NCBI RefSeq assembly: GCF_051201625.1
Contig: NZ_CP179203.1
Location: 1,116,001 to 1,180,000 of the forward strand
Reading direction: 5' to 3'
DNA: 64,000 bases
DNA from: Shimia sp051201625
GTDB lineage: Bacteria; Pseudomonadota; Alphaproteobacteria; Rhodobacterales; Rhodobacteraceae
Shown: in pieces, positions 17,994-26,416 of the stretch
Numbering within the stretch: position 1 is the stretch's first letter
How the letters are laid out: every line of letters starts with the position of its first letter
Made by a program: the position numbers and the translations under genes
Notes under the pieces: generated by a model
What the model was told of the DNA's origin: nothing
Seen by the model: the letters and a program-made list of their open reading frames with translations, nothing else
Database searches by the model: none

Positions 17994-18660
17994 TGCGGCT
18001 CAAATACAATTTGATACGATCCCAAGTTTTCTAGGCGTGCCGGTTGGTGATTTAGAAGATCTTGTGCCTGGTCGGATCGCAATAGCAGGGTATTTTTGTG
18101 ATAATCTCGACCATCCAGCGGCAGGGCAACGCTACCTTGCAAGGCAGCTGCGATATGTCTCCGGATTTGGGAATGCTCCGGCCAACTCCATTGATGTTGG
18201 TGACGTAAATGTATTCCCGCTTGAGCCAAATAAGCATTTTCCCGCAGTTACCTCACAATGCCAGGCGGTTCTGGAAACCGGTGCGCGCATGGTGCTGGTT
18301 GGTGGCGACTCCAGTGGATTGAAGGCGCTGGCTACTGCTGCAAATAAGGCCACTGGTGCGGATATTACTGTCGTTTCGGTCACAAAAGACATTGTGAGCG
18401 CTCTGCCAAAAACCCAACCAATCATTCTGTCTGTGGATTTAGATAAGCTGGCGGCTAAATGGGTATCGCATCCGCGCCACCTCGTTGGGTTGTCGCCCGC
18501 AGAGATGGTCGCGCAAATAGAGATCACCCGAGGAAATGTGGTTGCTGCAGCAATTTTTGGGCTTGCCCCGGAATTAGACAATCGTGGCAGAACAGAGACC
18601 TGCGCAGCACTAGCTATCTTGCAGGCGGTGACTGAGCGCTTGAATAAAGGAGCAGGCTAA
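17986..18660 (+). CDS. Degenerate ureohydrolase-superfamily protein 2
   Basis: The 224-residue product is shorter than a normal agmatinase (about 300). It keeps the superfamily order: GRIAIAGYFCDN, then MVLVGGDSSG in place of GGDHS (the aspartate kept, the histidine lost), a strand with no DxHxD motif (DITVVSVTKDI), and ILSVDLDKLAAKW, where the DxD pair of the last metal motif is kept. GLSPAEMVAQI follows, as in agmatinases. A full metal centre is unlikely. It sits in translational coupling with the preceding gene (8-bp overlap) and the next (TAATG). Confidence 0.6.
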   Translation: MGDAAQIQFDTIPSFLGVPVGDLEDLVPGRIAIAGYFCDNLDHPAAGQRYLARQLRYVSGFGNAPANSIDVGDVNVFPLEPNKHFPAVTSQCQAVLETGARMVLVGGDSSGLKALATAANKATGADITVVSVTKDIVSALPKTQPIILSVDLDKLAAKWVSHPRHLVGLSPAEMVAQIEITRGNVVAAAIFGLAPELDNRGRTETCAALAILQAVTERLNKGAG

Positions 18661-19508
18661 TGCCTTTGCGTTCGGCCCCATTGCCACGCATGGCAGGGTA
18701 TCTATCGTTCATGCGCGCTCAGACGAAAGAAATTTACGATGTCAGGCCTGGCGATTTAGCAGTGCTTGGCGTTCCTTTTGAGGACACGAGCGCGCCACAT
18801 GCCGGACAATCCCTCGCGGCCCGTGCATTGCGGGAAACTTCAGTCTATTTTGGCTGGCATGCAAATCCGCAATTCAGCCACCCGGTTGATATTGATGCGC
18901 GTCAAAAAATTCAGACCGACGGCCTGCACGAGCGTTTATGTGATCTTGGAGATATATCGCGGGGATCGGAAGTCGAAATTTGCGCCGCATTAAGGGCGGC
19001 AATAAGCCAGAACAGCCGCAAGGGTGCCTGTACCGTAATGTTGGGTGGGTCGGATCGTCTGTCCGAGGCGGTGCAAAGCGCTCTTCCTGAGTGTCAGACA
19101 GTGCAGCTTGGCGGTCCATCATGCGATTTGTACGATTTTCAGATAGCACCCGTGCGATATGGTGGTGGTACGGCCTCCACCTTGGATGCGACCACACAGC
19201 TAGCAGCATTTTCCCAATGGCGGGATGTATCAAAGTCGTTATATGTGCGTTTTGACCTTTCCGTCTTTGAAACTCCACTCAGCGCTCTTTGTGATCGGCC
19301 CCGATTGGGGGGCTGCGATCTTGATACAGTAGTACGCTGGCTAAATGTTTTGGGTCAGCATGAGGTAAGCGCCATTATGTTGACCGGTCTGAACCCAAGC
19401 AGGCCAGGAATGGGTGTGGTGAAGGTTGGCCAACGACTTATGGTCACAGCTCTTCTCGCATTCATCTATGCACGTCTCGGATTTGGGATTGATCATCTGG
19501 GTCGCTAA
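18660..19508 (+). CDS. Degenerate ureohydrolase-superfamily protein 3
   Basis: The 282-residue product opens with LPRMAGYLSFMRA and LAVLGVPFEDTSAPHAGQSLAARALRETS, which is the agmatinase N-terminal pattern (GVPFD...G...GPRAIR). LCDLGDIS matches the D-x-GD-V strand. The metal motifs are replaced: VMLGGSDRLS for GGDHS, GGPSCDLYD near the DxHxD position, and YVRFDLSVFETP for SIDIDAIDP. It is therefore predicted to be non-catalytic. It is the third of three coupled degenerate paralogues and is followed 23 bp later by the intact enzyme. Confidence 0.65.
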   Translation: MPLRSAPLPRMAGYLSFMRAQTKEIYDVRPGDLAVLGVPFEDTSAPHAGQSLAARALRETSVYFGWHANPQFSHPVDIDARQKIQTDGLHERLCDLGDISRGSEVEICAALRAAISQNSRKGACTVMLGGSDRLSEAVQSALPECQTVQLGGPSCDLYDFQIAPVRYGGGTASTLDATTQLAAFSQWRDVSKSLYVRFDLSVFETPLSALCDRPRLGGCDLDTVVRWLNVLGQHEVSAIMLTGLNPSRPGMGVVKVGQRLMVTALLAFIYARLGFGIDHLGR

Positions 19509-19531
19509 ACTTTCAAGGAAATTGTACTGAT

Positions 19532-20530
19532 ATGACTGGAGTGATTACGACATGCCACCAGCAGCTGACCCAACCAGGGTATCGGCTGTTTGACGGGCCT
19601 TTTCACGACGTGGCCGACGTCGGTAAGAATCAGATCGGCGTGGTTGGTATGCCAAGCGATTGGACACATTCCAGTCGCCTTGGCACAAGATTTGGTCCCG
19701 AAGCACTTCGCAGGGCAACGACTCTTTTGCAATCGATGCGTCCGCAGGGGGCCAGCTTTGATCCTGACACAGGCCGCTACACCTTTCCAACGACCAATTG
19801 GTTGATCGATTGCGGGGACGCAGAGATCTCAGCGCAAGACGTTGATGCAACCACACAGGCCATTGCAGCAATGACCGAAGGACTGACTATTGCAGGCGGG
19901 ATCCCCCTTGCGCTTGGTGGCGATCATTTTAACAGTTTCCCTGCCTGTTTGGGGTATTCCCGCGGACTGGAAAAACGTGCAAAAGACGCGCGCTTTGGGT
20001 ATATCCAAATCGATGGTCATCTGGACTTCTCGGATCGACTGGGCGCATGGGGCAGCCACAACCATGCGACCAATGCGCGCCGGATTTCTGAACTGCCAAA
20101 CATTGATGTGTCCAATATGGTCTGGGTTGGGATCGCGGGCTGGGTCGATGGTGGCGATCTGGCTTTGATCGAGAAACAGGGAGGTCGGATATTTTCGGCC
20201 TCGGATGTGCATAAAATGGGTGCGCCAGAGGTTATGCGTCAGGCCCTTGAACACGCAATGCAAGGTTGCGACGAGCTTTATCTGTCGATTGACATTGATG
20301 CGATGGATGCAGGTTATCTTCCCGGTACAGGTTCCATTGTGCACAGCGGCATTACACCCCGTCAGTATTACGATCTGCTGGACGGCTTGGCCAAGGCACC
20401 CCTGGGCGGTTTGGATATTGTCGAGGTCTCACCACCGTTAGATCCATCAGAACGCACGGAATTTCTAGCAGCAGAAATGTTGTTCCGGGTTCTGCGCCGC
20501 TTTCGCACTCGACCGGTGACAGTGGCATGA
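19532..20530 (+). CDS. Agmatinase-family ureohydrolase (intact metal site)
   Basis: Hydrolyses a guanidino group, releasing urea. The exact substrate is unknown. The 332-residue product has all family motifs: IGVVGMPSDWTHSSRLGTRFGPEALRRAT, GGDHFNSFP (ligand histidine), IDGHLDFSDR in place of DAHxD (both aspartates and the histidine kept), and SIDIDAMDAGYLPGTG (both ligand aspartates). The DGH variant instead of DAH and the N-terminal extension of about 30 residues set it apart from arginase and SpeB. It is the only one of the four paralogues here expected to be catalytic by itself. The stop overlaps the next start (ATGA). Confidence 0.88.
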   Translation: MTGVITTCHQQLTQPGYRLFDGPFHDVADVGKNQIGVVGMPSDWTHSSRLGTRFGPEALRRATTLLQSMRPQGASFDPDTGRYTFPTTNWLIDCGDAEISAQDVDATTQAIAAMTEGLTIAGGIPLALGGDHFNSFPACLGYSRGLEKRAKDARFGYIQIDGHLDFSDRLGAWGSHNHATNARRISELPNIDVSNMVWVGIAGWVDGGDLALIEKQGGRIFSASDVHKMGAPEVMRQALEHAMQGCDELYLSIDIDAMDAGYLPGTGSIVHSGITPRQYYDLLDGLAKAPLGGLDIVEVSPPLDPSERTEFLAAEMLFRVLRRFRTRPVTVA

Positions 20531-21222
20531 TGGAGTATATCGGAACCAGGCAGTTCGGTGGGTTATCACATGCAGGACGGAGCCTTGCCCCGGCGACCCG
20601 GCCTTGGATCACGGATCTTGAAGCACTTTGTCCTTACGAAGGCCTACAAGTCGGAAATTTACCAGAATTCGAGCAGGATCCAAATTGGGACAATTGGACC
20701 ATCACTGACAGTCCGAAAGATCCTTCAAAGCGACTGAACTGGCATCTGTTTCAGCATGCGAGCACTAGATACCTGGTTGCCGACCGTATGCTGATGACCC
20801 GCGTTAGCTGGCAGGATCTAGATGAAGCCGGGTATGTCTTCGGTACAAAGATCTCAATTGATGGCAGACGGTTTTGCTGTCGGTTGCTAACCGGCGGTGA
20901 TGCCCCCTGTGATGATCCATATCAGGGAGCGACTGGGTCCAATGAATGGGATTCATTGGTTGGCGGTGTCACCGTGTTGAGCGCACCGCGGCCAAACCCG
21001 GCCGATAATGCAGCGCCGCTCAGCCCGGGTCATCTGACCTCGCCTCATAACGGTTTGTGGAACTGGTTTGGCGCAGTCAGTTGGACGGCCGAACCCGTCG
21101 CCAGCCGCGCTGACGGGCGTGTGTGTCGAGGTTATCACGGCCCGACCTATTTCTATGTCAACACGGTGGACCACCGGCATGAAGATATTGGGTGGCGACC
21201 AATTCTTGAGGAAGTTCTATGA
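20527..21222 (+). CDS. Aromatic-rich protein of unknown function, DUF6273-like pattern
   Basis: The 231-residue product is rich in W, G, R and D and has no signal peptide. The C-terminal half has a recognisable series of short motifs: ISIDGRRFCCRLLTGGD, SNEWDSLVGG, LWNWFGAVSWTAEP, RVCRGYHGPTY and DIGWRPILE. I recall this order (IDG-RLLTGG, NEWD, W-W, RGY, G-RPVLE) from a family of uncharacterised, mostly surface-associated proteins of other phyla, but I cannot confirm the match. It is translationally coupled on both sides (ATGA overlaps) to the agmatinase-like and aldehyde dehydrogenase genes, so it should act in the same pathway. Confidence 0.55.
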   Translation: MMEYIGTRQFGGLSHAGRSLAPATRPWITDLEALCPYEGLQVGNLPEFEQDPNWDNWTITDSPKDPSKRLNWHLFQHASTRYLVADRMLMTRVSWQDLDEAGYVFGTKISIDGRRFCCRLLTGGDAPCDDPYQGATGSNEWDSLVGGVTVLSAPRPNPADNAAPLSPGHLTSPHNGLWNWFGAVSWTAEPVASRADGRVCRGYHGPTYFYVNTVDHRHEDIGWRPILEEVL

Positions 21223-22664
21223 TTGCAGACCCCTTTCCCAACTTTGTCGCTGGAACATGGGTCGCTGGCAGCAGCGTCACGGCAAACATCAACCCGTCTG
21301 ACCTGAACGATAAGGTTGGTGAATATGCACAAGCCAGCTCTGACCAGACCGCCCATGCAATCGAGGCCGCCGCTGCGGCCCTTCCAAAATGGCGCACAAC
21401 ATCGCCTCTGGTCCGGTTCGAGGCGCTTGATCGCATCGGGTCGGAAATCCTTGCCCGTGTGGGCGAGCTGGGCGACATGCTGGCCCGCGAAGAAGGCAAA
21501 ACCCTTTCCGAGGCCAAGGCAGAAGCACATCGCGCTGGGCATCTGTTTAAGTATTTTGCAGCCGAAGCGTATCGTGCAACCGGTGATGTTTACCAATCTC
21601 TGCGCGAAGGGGTGTCGCTAAAGGTTCTGCGCGAACCCATTGGTGTCGTGGGCGTGATCACGCCCTGGAATTTCCCGCTGGCGATCCCGGCATGGAAGAT
21701 CGCACCCGCTCTGGCCTATGGCAATACGGTCGTGTTCAAACCCGCCGAACTGGTGCCCGGATCGGCCTGGATGTTGTCTGACATCATTGCCCGTGCGGGC
21801 CTGCCCGAGGGTGTGTTCAATCTTGTGATGGGCAAAGGCCGTGAGGTTGGGGAGGCGATCGTTACGCACTCCAAAGTTTCTGGAGTCACATTCACCGGCT
21901 CCACACCTGTCGGTCGCAATATGGGGGCTACGCTGTTCGCCCGTGGCGCCAAAATGCAGCTTGAAATGGGGGGCAAGAACCCATTGATTGTGCTGGATGA
22001 TGCGGATCTGGATCTGGCGGTGCACTGCGCGATACAGGGCAGTTTTTTCTCAACCGGCCAACGCTGCACGGCTTCCTCCCGTCTGATCGTGACCGAGGGA
22101 ATTCACGACGCATTTGTCGACCGTCTTTGTGCGGCAATGAAAGATCTCAGAATCGGTGATGCGCGCGCGCCAGAAACCCAGATTGGCCCGGTGGCCAGTG
22201 AGGCGCAGTTGACCATCAACAAACGATATGTCTCTCTAGCTGTGGCTGATGGCGCAACGCTTGCCGCAGGTGCAGACGAAGTTACCTTGAATAGCTCCGG
22301 GCATTACTTTGCCCCGGTCCTGTTTACGGATGTGTCCCCCCAAGCAGCAGTTGCACGTGACGAAATTTTTGGCCCAATCGCTGCAGTGTTGCGCGTGCCA
22401 GACTATGACGCTGCCCTTGCCATTGCCAACGATTGTGAATTTGGTTTGTCAGCGGGCATAGTTACAAAGGATACCACCAAGATTGACCATTTCTCGCAAA
22501 ACGCTGAGGCAGGCATGATACAGGTCAATCTACCCACGGCAGGCATGGATTTCCACGCGCCGTTTACGGGCCGAAAAGGATCCTCGTATGGTGCGCCTGA
22601 AAAAGGCAGCTATTGTCGCGAGTTTTTCACGGCAGCCAAGGTTGTGCACGCGGGGCGCGAATAA
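21219..22664 (+). CDS. NAD(P)-dependent aldehyde dehydrogenase
   Basis: The 481-residue product belongs to the aldehyde dehydrogenase superfamily: VVGVITPWNFPLAIPAWKIAPAL, KPAELVPGS, the catalytic glutamate in LEMGGKNPLIVL, catalytic cysteine in GQRCTASSRLIV and the EIFGPIAAVLRV block. Overall it resembles alpha-ketoglutaric semialdehyde and succinate-semialdehyde type enzymes. It probably oxidises the aldehyde made downstream of urea release to an acid. It overlaps its upstream neighbour by 4 bp and the CoA-transferase start by 1 bp. The region has clearly higher GC than its flanks. Confidence 0.93.
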   Translation: MIADPFPNFVAGTWVAGSSVTANINPSDLNDKVGEYAQASSDQTAHAIEAAAAALPKWRTTSPLVRFEALDRIGSEILARVGELGDMLAREEGKTLSEAKAEAHRAGHLFKYFAAEAYRATGDVYQSLREGVSLKVLREPIGVVGVITPWNFPLAIPAWKIAPALAYGNTVVFKPAELVPGSAWMLSDIIARAGLPEGVFNLVMGKGREVGEAIVTHSKVSGVTFTGSTPVGRNMGATLFARGAKMQLEMGGKNPLIVLDDADLDLAVHCAIQGSFFSTGQRCTASSRLIVTEGIHDAFVDRLCAAMKDLRIGDARAPETQIGPVASEAQLTINKRYVSLAVADGATLAAGADEVTLNSSGHYFAPVLFTDVSPQAAVARDEIFGPIAAVLRVPDYDAALAIANDCEFGLSAGIVTKDTTKIDHFSQNAEAGMIQVNLPTAGMDFHAPFTGRKGSSYGAPEKGSYCREFFTAAKVVHAGRE

Positions 22665-23857
22665 TGACACAGGCACCATTGAAGGGCATTCGCGTTCTTG
22701 ATCTGACCAACGTGCTGGCCGGTCCGTTCTGTTGTCATCAACTGGCCCATATGGGGGCTGACGTGATCAAGGTCGAAACCCCGGGCACGGGTGATCTTGC
22801 CCGCCAGCTTGGGGCTGATCCCGCTCGCAATGCCGACCTGATGGGCGTATCCTTTCTGGCGCAAAATCCGGGCAAACGGTCGATCACCCTGAACCTGAAA
22901 TCCGCTTCCGGCAAACGTATCCTGAAAGAGCTGGTGCATGGGGCCGATGCTCTGGTCGAGAATTTCCGCCCCGGAGTAATGGCACGCCTCAACCTTAATT
23001 ATGAGGCGCTCCGTAAGGAAAATCCCCGCCTGGTATATTGTGCTATCTCTGGCTTTGGGCAAGACGGGCCGCTGGCGAAACTGCCGGCATACGACCAAAT
23101 CGTCCAGGGCATGAGCGGCGTGATGTCGATCACTGGCGACGGCGACACCGCCCCCTACCGGGTGGGCTATCCGATGGCCGACACCATTGGCGGCATGACA
23201 GCGGCCTTTGCTGTTGCCGCCGCCCTTGCTAACAGGGGTGATGATCGCGGCACTTTCATTGACGTTTCAATGCTGGAAGCCGTGATTGCGACGATGGGCT
23301 GGGTGGTGTCGAACCACCTGATTGCCGGAAAAGCGCCCAGTCCGAACGGCAATGACAATTTCACCGCCAGCCCGTCCGGCACGTTCAGAACCGCCGATGG
23401 CGTGATGAACATCGCGGCCAACAAGCAGGAACAGTTCTTGGCCCTGTGCGAAATCATCGGCAAACCGGCTCTGGCGCAGGATCCGAGATTTGTTGACCGG
23501 AAGAATCGACTGGCCAATCGACCCGCCTTGACCACCGAACTGGAGACGGCCTTTGCCACAGCCTCCACCCATGATTGGATCGAAAAGCTGACAGCAAAGG
23601 GCGTTCCTGCAGGGCCTGTCTGGTCGGTGCCCGAAGCGCTGGCACATCCGCAACTTGCAGATCGGGGCCTATTGCAAAATCACCGCATAGGTCTGGAGGA
23701 TCTACAACTGGTCGGGATCGGCGCCAAGCTTGATGGTGTGGCCCCTGGTGTCGATGCACCGCCTCCGACCTTGGGCGCACATACAAACGATATCCTGAGC
23801 GAACTTGGCTATGACAGTGCCCAGATCTCGACCTTGAAAAAGGAAGGTGCGATATGA
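22664..23857 (+). CDS. CaiB/BaiF family CoA-transferase 1
   Basis: Class III CoA-transferase, which moves CoA between carboxylic acids. The 397-residue product begins MTQAPLKGIRVLDLTNVLAGPFCCHQLAHMGADVIKVE, the standard opening. It also has RSITLNLKS, VENFRPGVMARL and GFGQDGPLAKLPAYDQIVQ, with the catalytic aspartate expected in PAYDQ. An open frame begins earlier, but the ATG at 22664 overlaps the aldehyde dehydrogenase stop (TAATG). It likely activates the acid formed by that enzyme. Confidence 0.92.
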   Translation: MTQAPLKGIRVLDLTNVLAGPFCCHQLAHMGADVIKVETPGTGDLARQLGADPARNADLMGVSFLAQNPGKRSITLNLKSASGKRILKELVHGADALVENFRPGVMARLNLNYEALRKENPRLVYCAISGFGQDGPLAKLPAYDQIVQGMSGVMSITGDGDTAPYRVGYPMADTIGGMTAAFAVAAALANRGDDRGTFIDVSMLEAVIATMGWVVSNHLIAGKAPSPNGNDNFTASPSGTFRTADGVMNIAANKQEQFLALCEIIGKPALAQDPRFVDRKNRLANRPALTTELETAFATASTHDWIEKLTAKGVPAGPVWSVPEALAHPQLADRGLLQNHRIGLEDLQLVGIGAKLDGVAPGVDAPPPTLGAHTNDILSELGYDSAQISTLKKEGAI

Positions 23858-23956
23858 CGGACCGCGCAGCGCAAAGACGCAAAAAATGGTGGCAAACTGC
23901 GCATAATTGGATCGAGCCCAATCAGCACAGAATTCACAGAGTAGGGAATCAGTGTG

Positions 23957-24904
23957 ATGCAGGAAATTGAAATACTGGTCAGTGAGGTTGGCCCGCGGGA
24001 CGGACTACAGAGCATCAAACGCACTATGCCTACAGAGGCTAAACTGAATTGGATTGAAGCACTGGCGGCTTCAGGGCTTCAGGAGATCGAAGTGGGATCT
24101 TTCGTGTCGCCGCGCCTGTTGCCACAAATGGCCGATTGCGCCACTCTCGTAAGAGAAGCAAACAAACTTGCGGGGCTCACGGTTCTGGCGCTTGTTCCGA
24201 ACCTTCAGGGAGCAGAAAATGCTTTTGCAGCTGGTACGCGCAAATGGACCATGCCGATTTCGGCTTCGCGGGCACACAGCCTCAATAATATTGGCAAGAC
24301 CCCAGAAGAGGCAATCGAAGAGGTTCGCAGAGTTTGCGATTTTCGCGACTCTTTGCCCATCCAGCAACGTCCGGATGTCGAGGTCGGCATCTCTACAGCG
24401 TTTGGCTGCACGTTCGAGGGTATGGTGTCGGAGGATTGGGTGATCGAGATGGCTGGGTTACTGGCAAAGGCGGGCTCGGACAGCATCGGTCTTTCGGATA
24501 CGACCGGCTATGCCAACCCCGCCCAGATCAAACGTATGTTCCAGCGTCTGCGCCGAGAGATTGGTGCGGAGAAAATGGCAGGTGCTCATCTGCATAACAC
24601 GCGCGGCCAAGGCCTCGCCAACGTATTGGCGGCTCTTGAGGTTGACGTGACGACCTTTGACTCATCGCTCGGCGGACTTGGAGGCTGCCCCTATGCACCG
24701 GGAGCAACCGGCAACATTGTCACTGAAGACCTTGTGTTTATGCTAGAAGCAATGGGCCTGCACACAGGTGTTGATGTAGACGCGTTGATCACCGCACGCG
24801 AGGTTCTACTACGTGGCCTTCCAGGTCAGCTTATCTATGGCAAAATACCTGAGGTTGGCTTGCCAAAGGGCTTCACCTACGCCTGTGACCGGAGCACAAA
24901 ATGA
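23957..24904 (+). CDS. HMG-CoA-lyase-like enzyme (DRE-TIM family)
   Basis: The 315-residue product has the HMG-CoA lyase features: SEVGPRDGLQ near residue 7 (catalytic arginine and metal-binding aspartate), EVGSFVSPRLLPQM, DTTGYANP, AHLHNTRG (metal-binding histidines) and the cysteine loop GLGGCPYAPGATGN. It cleaves a 3-hydroxy acyl-CoA to acetyl-CoA or a related thioester plus a keto product. The true substrate in this locus is unknown. A GTG lies one codon upstream of the chosen ATG. It is 99 bp after the first CoA-transferase and overlaps the second by ATGA. Confidence 0.9.
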   Translation: MQEIEILVSEVGPRDGLQSIKRTMPTEAKLNWIEALAASGLQEIEVGSFVSPRLLPQMADCATLVREANKLAGLTVLALVPNLQGAENAFAAGTRKWTMPISASRAHSLNNIGKTPEEAIEEVRRVCDFRDSLPIQQRPDVEVGISTAFGCTFEGMVSEDWVIEMAGLLAKAGSDSIGLSDTTGYANPAQIKRMFQRLRREIGAEKMAGAHLHNTRGQGLANVLAALEVDVTTFDSSLGGLGGCPYAPGATGNIVTEDLVFMLEAMGLHTGVDVDALITAREVLLRGLPGQLIYGKIPEVGLPKGFTYACDRSTK

Positions 24905-26109
24905 GCAGTGCGCCACGCCCCCTAAAAGGTATCAGAGTTGTTGAATTCAGCCACATGGTGATGGGCCCTACCTGCGGTCTTATCCTAGCCGACCTCGGTG
25001 CCGATGTGGTCAAAGTTGAACCTGCTCCGGAAGGTGACAAAACCCGTCGCCTATCCGGGTCGGGCTCCGGCTATTTTGGAACCTATAACCGCAACAAGCG
25101 TAGCATCTCAGTGAATTTGAAGTCAATCGAGGGCCTGGAGTTCGCATTCAACCTCGTACGCGCGTCCGACGTTTTACTTGAGAACTTCGGTGTAGGAGTG
25201 CTTGATCGCCTCGGCCTTGGCTATGAGGCAATGCAAGAGATCAACCCTAGTTTGGTCTATTGTGCATTGAAGGGCTTTCTCAATGGCCCTTACGAGCAGC
25301 GCGCTGCACTTGATGAAGTGGTGCAGATGATGGGTGGCCTGGCTTACATGACTGGCCCCGAAGGGAGGCCGTTGCGTGCTGGCGCCTCAATTAATGACGT
25401 AATGGGTGGGCTATTTGGGGTAATTGCCATTCAGGCTGCACTTTGGGAACGCCAGCGCACTGGCAAAGGCACCTTAGTCCGCTCGGGTCTGTTCGAGAAC
25501 AACATGTTCCTCGTCGCGCAACACATGGTGCAGTACCGCAAAACTGGAATTCCTGCCTTGCCGATGCCCGAGCGTGTATCTGCTTGGGCAGTCTACGACG
25601 TATTCGAGACGGCGGATGGTGAGAAGCTTTTCGTTGGGGTGGTCAGCGATAAACAGTGGTCTCAATTCTGTAATGCTTTCGGCTTGGACGATCTGCTGCT
25701 GGATGCAGAACTTAAGGACAACGCACAAAGGGTGGCGCGTCGAGACGCGTTTATGCCGCGCCTGTGTGAAATGTTTGCGGGGCAAGAATTGTCCCAAGCT
25801 GCCGCAATCTGCGAAAGCGTTGGCTTGCCTTTCGCACCAATTTTACGACCGGACCAACTGTTCGACGATCCTCATGTGAACTACGCTGGCGCAACGGTCG
25901 AAGTAACCCTTAGCAACGGCGTACGCACGCAGGTTCCAACACTCCCATTTGAATACGGTGGTTCAAGGCTCAACCTTTATCGCGACCTACCGCAAGTAGG
26001 CGAGCACAACGACGCTGTTGCGCGCGAGCTGGGGTATACAGATGAGGCTTTGGAGCGTCTGCGTCCTTCATTGGGCAGCATTACGACCGCTGAAAAAGGG
26101 GTGCGCTGA
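24901..26109 (+). CDS. CaiB/BaiF family CoA-transferase 2
   Basis: The 402-residue class III CoA-transferase starts MSSAPRPLKGIRVVEFSHMVMGPTCGLILADLGADVVKVEP. It then has RSISVNLKS, LLENFGVGVLDRLGLGY, and AALDEVVQMMGGLAYMTGP, with the catalytic aspartate in LDEV. It differs clearly from the first CoA-transferase, so the two probably have separate acid substrates or donors. It is the last gene of the locus and overlaps the lyase gene. Confidence 0.92.
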   Translation: MSSAPRPLKGIRVVEFSHMVMGPTCGLILADLGADVVKVEPAPEGDKTRRLSGSGSGYFGTYNRNKRSISVNLKSIEGLEFAFNLVRASDVLLENFGVGVLDRLGLGYEAMQEINPSLVYCALKGFLNGPYEQRAALDEVVQMMGGLAYMTGPEGRPLRAGASINDVMGGLFGVIAIQAALWERQRTGKGTLVRSGLFENNMFLVAQHMVQYRKTGIPALPMPERVSAWAVYDVFETADGEKLFVGVVSDKQWSQFCNAFGLDDLLLDAELKDNAQRVARRDAFMPRLCEMFAGQELSQAAAICESVGLPFAPILRPDQLFDDPHVNYAGATVEVTLSNGVRTQVPTLPFEYGGSRLNLYRDLPQVGEHNDAVARELGYTDEALERLRPSLGSITTAEKGVR

Positions 26110-26416
26110 ACTCAGCTTAACGTATCCAATGGGTTGTCTTTCCGACTGTGCCGCTGCGAAGTAGCACGATTACAAAGAGACATTGAAAATTAGTAGTCAC
26201 AGCAACTTCCAAGAAAGCGCTCTTCCAATTTCTGATTCTGAATTGACGTGGCTTATCGGAGGTGTTCCCACAATTGAACATAAAGCTTTAGTTCATGAGT
26301 GCGATAGCAGCTTACCCACATCTTTTATTTCGGGAGAGCCGCTCTCAGTTGTTTAGAGGTCCCTCTAGGAGATTTTGTGTTGTTTCACCTCATCCTCGGT
26401 AATCTCGTAACGGTTG
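26110..26416. other. Intergenic stretch after the catabolic locus
   Basis: About 300 bp with no gene. I saw no hairpin with a T-run that could serve as terminator. The next feature is the minus-strand racemase remnant. Confidence 0.5.
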
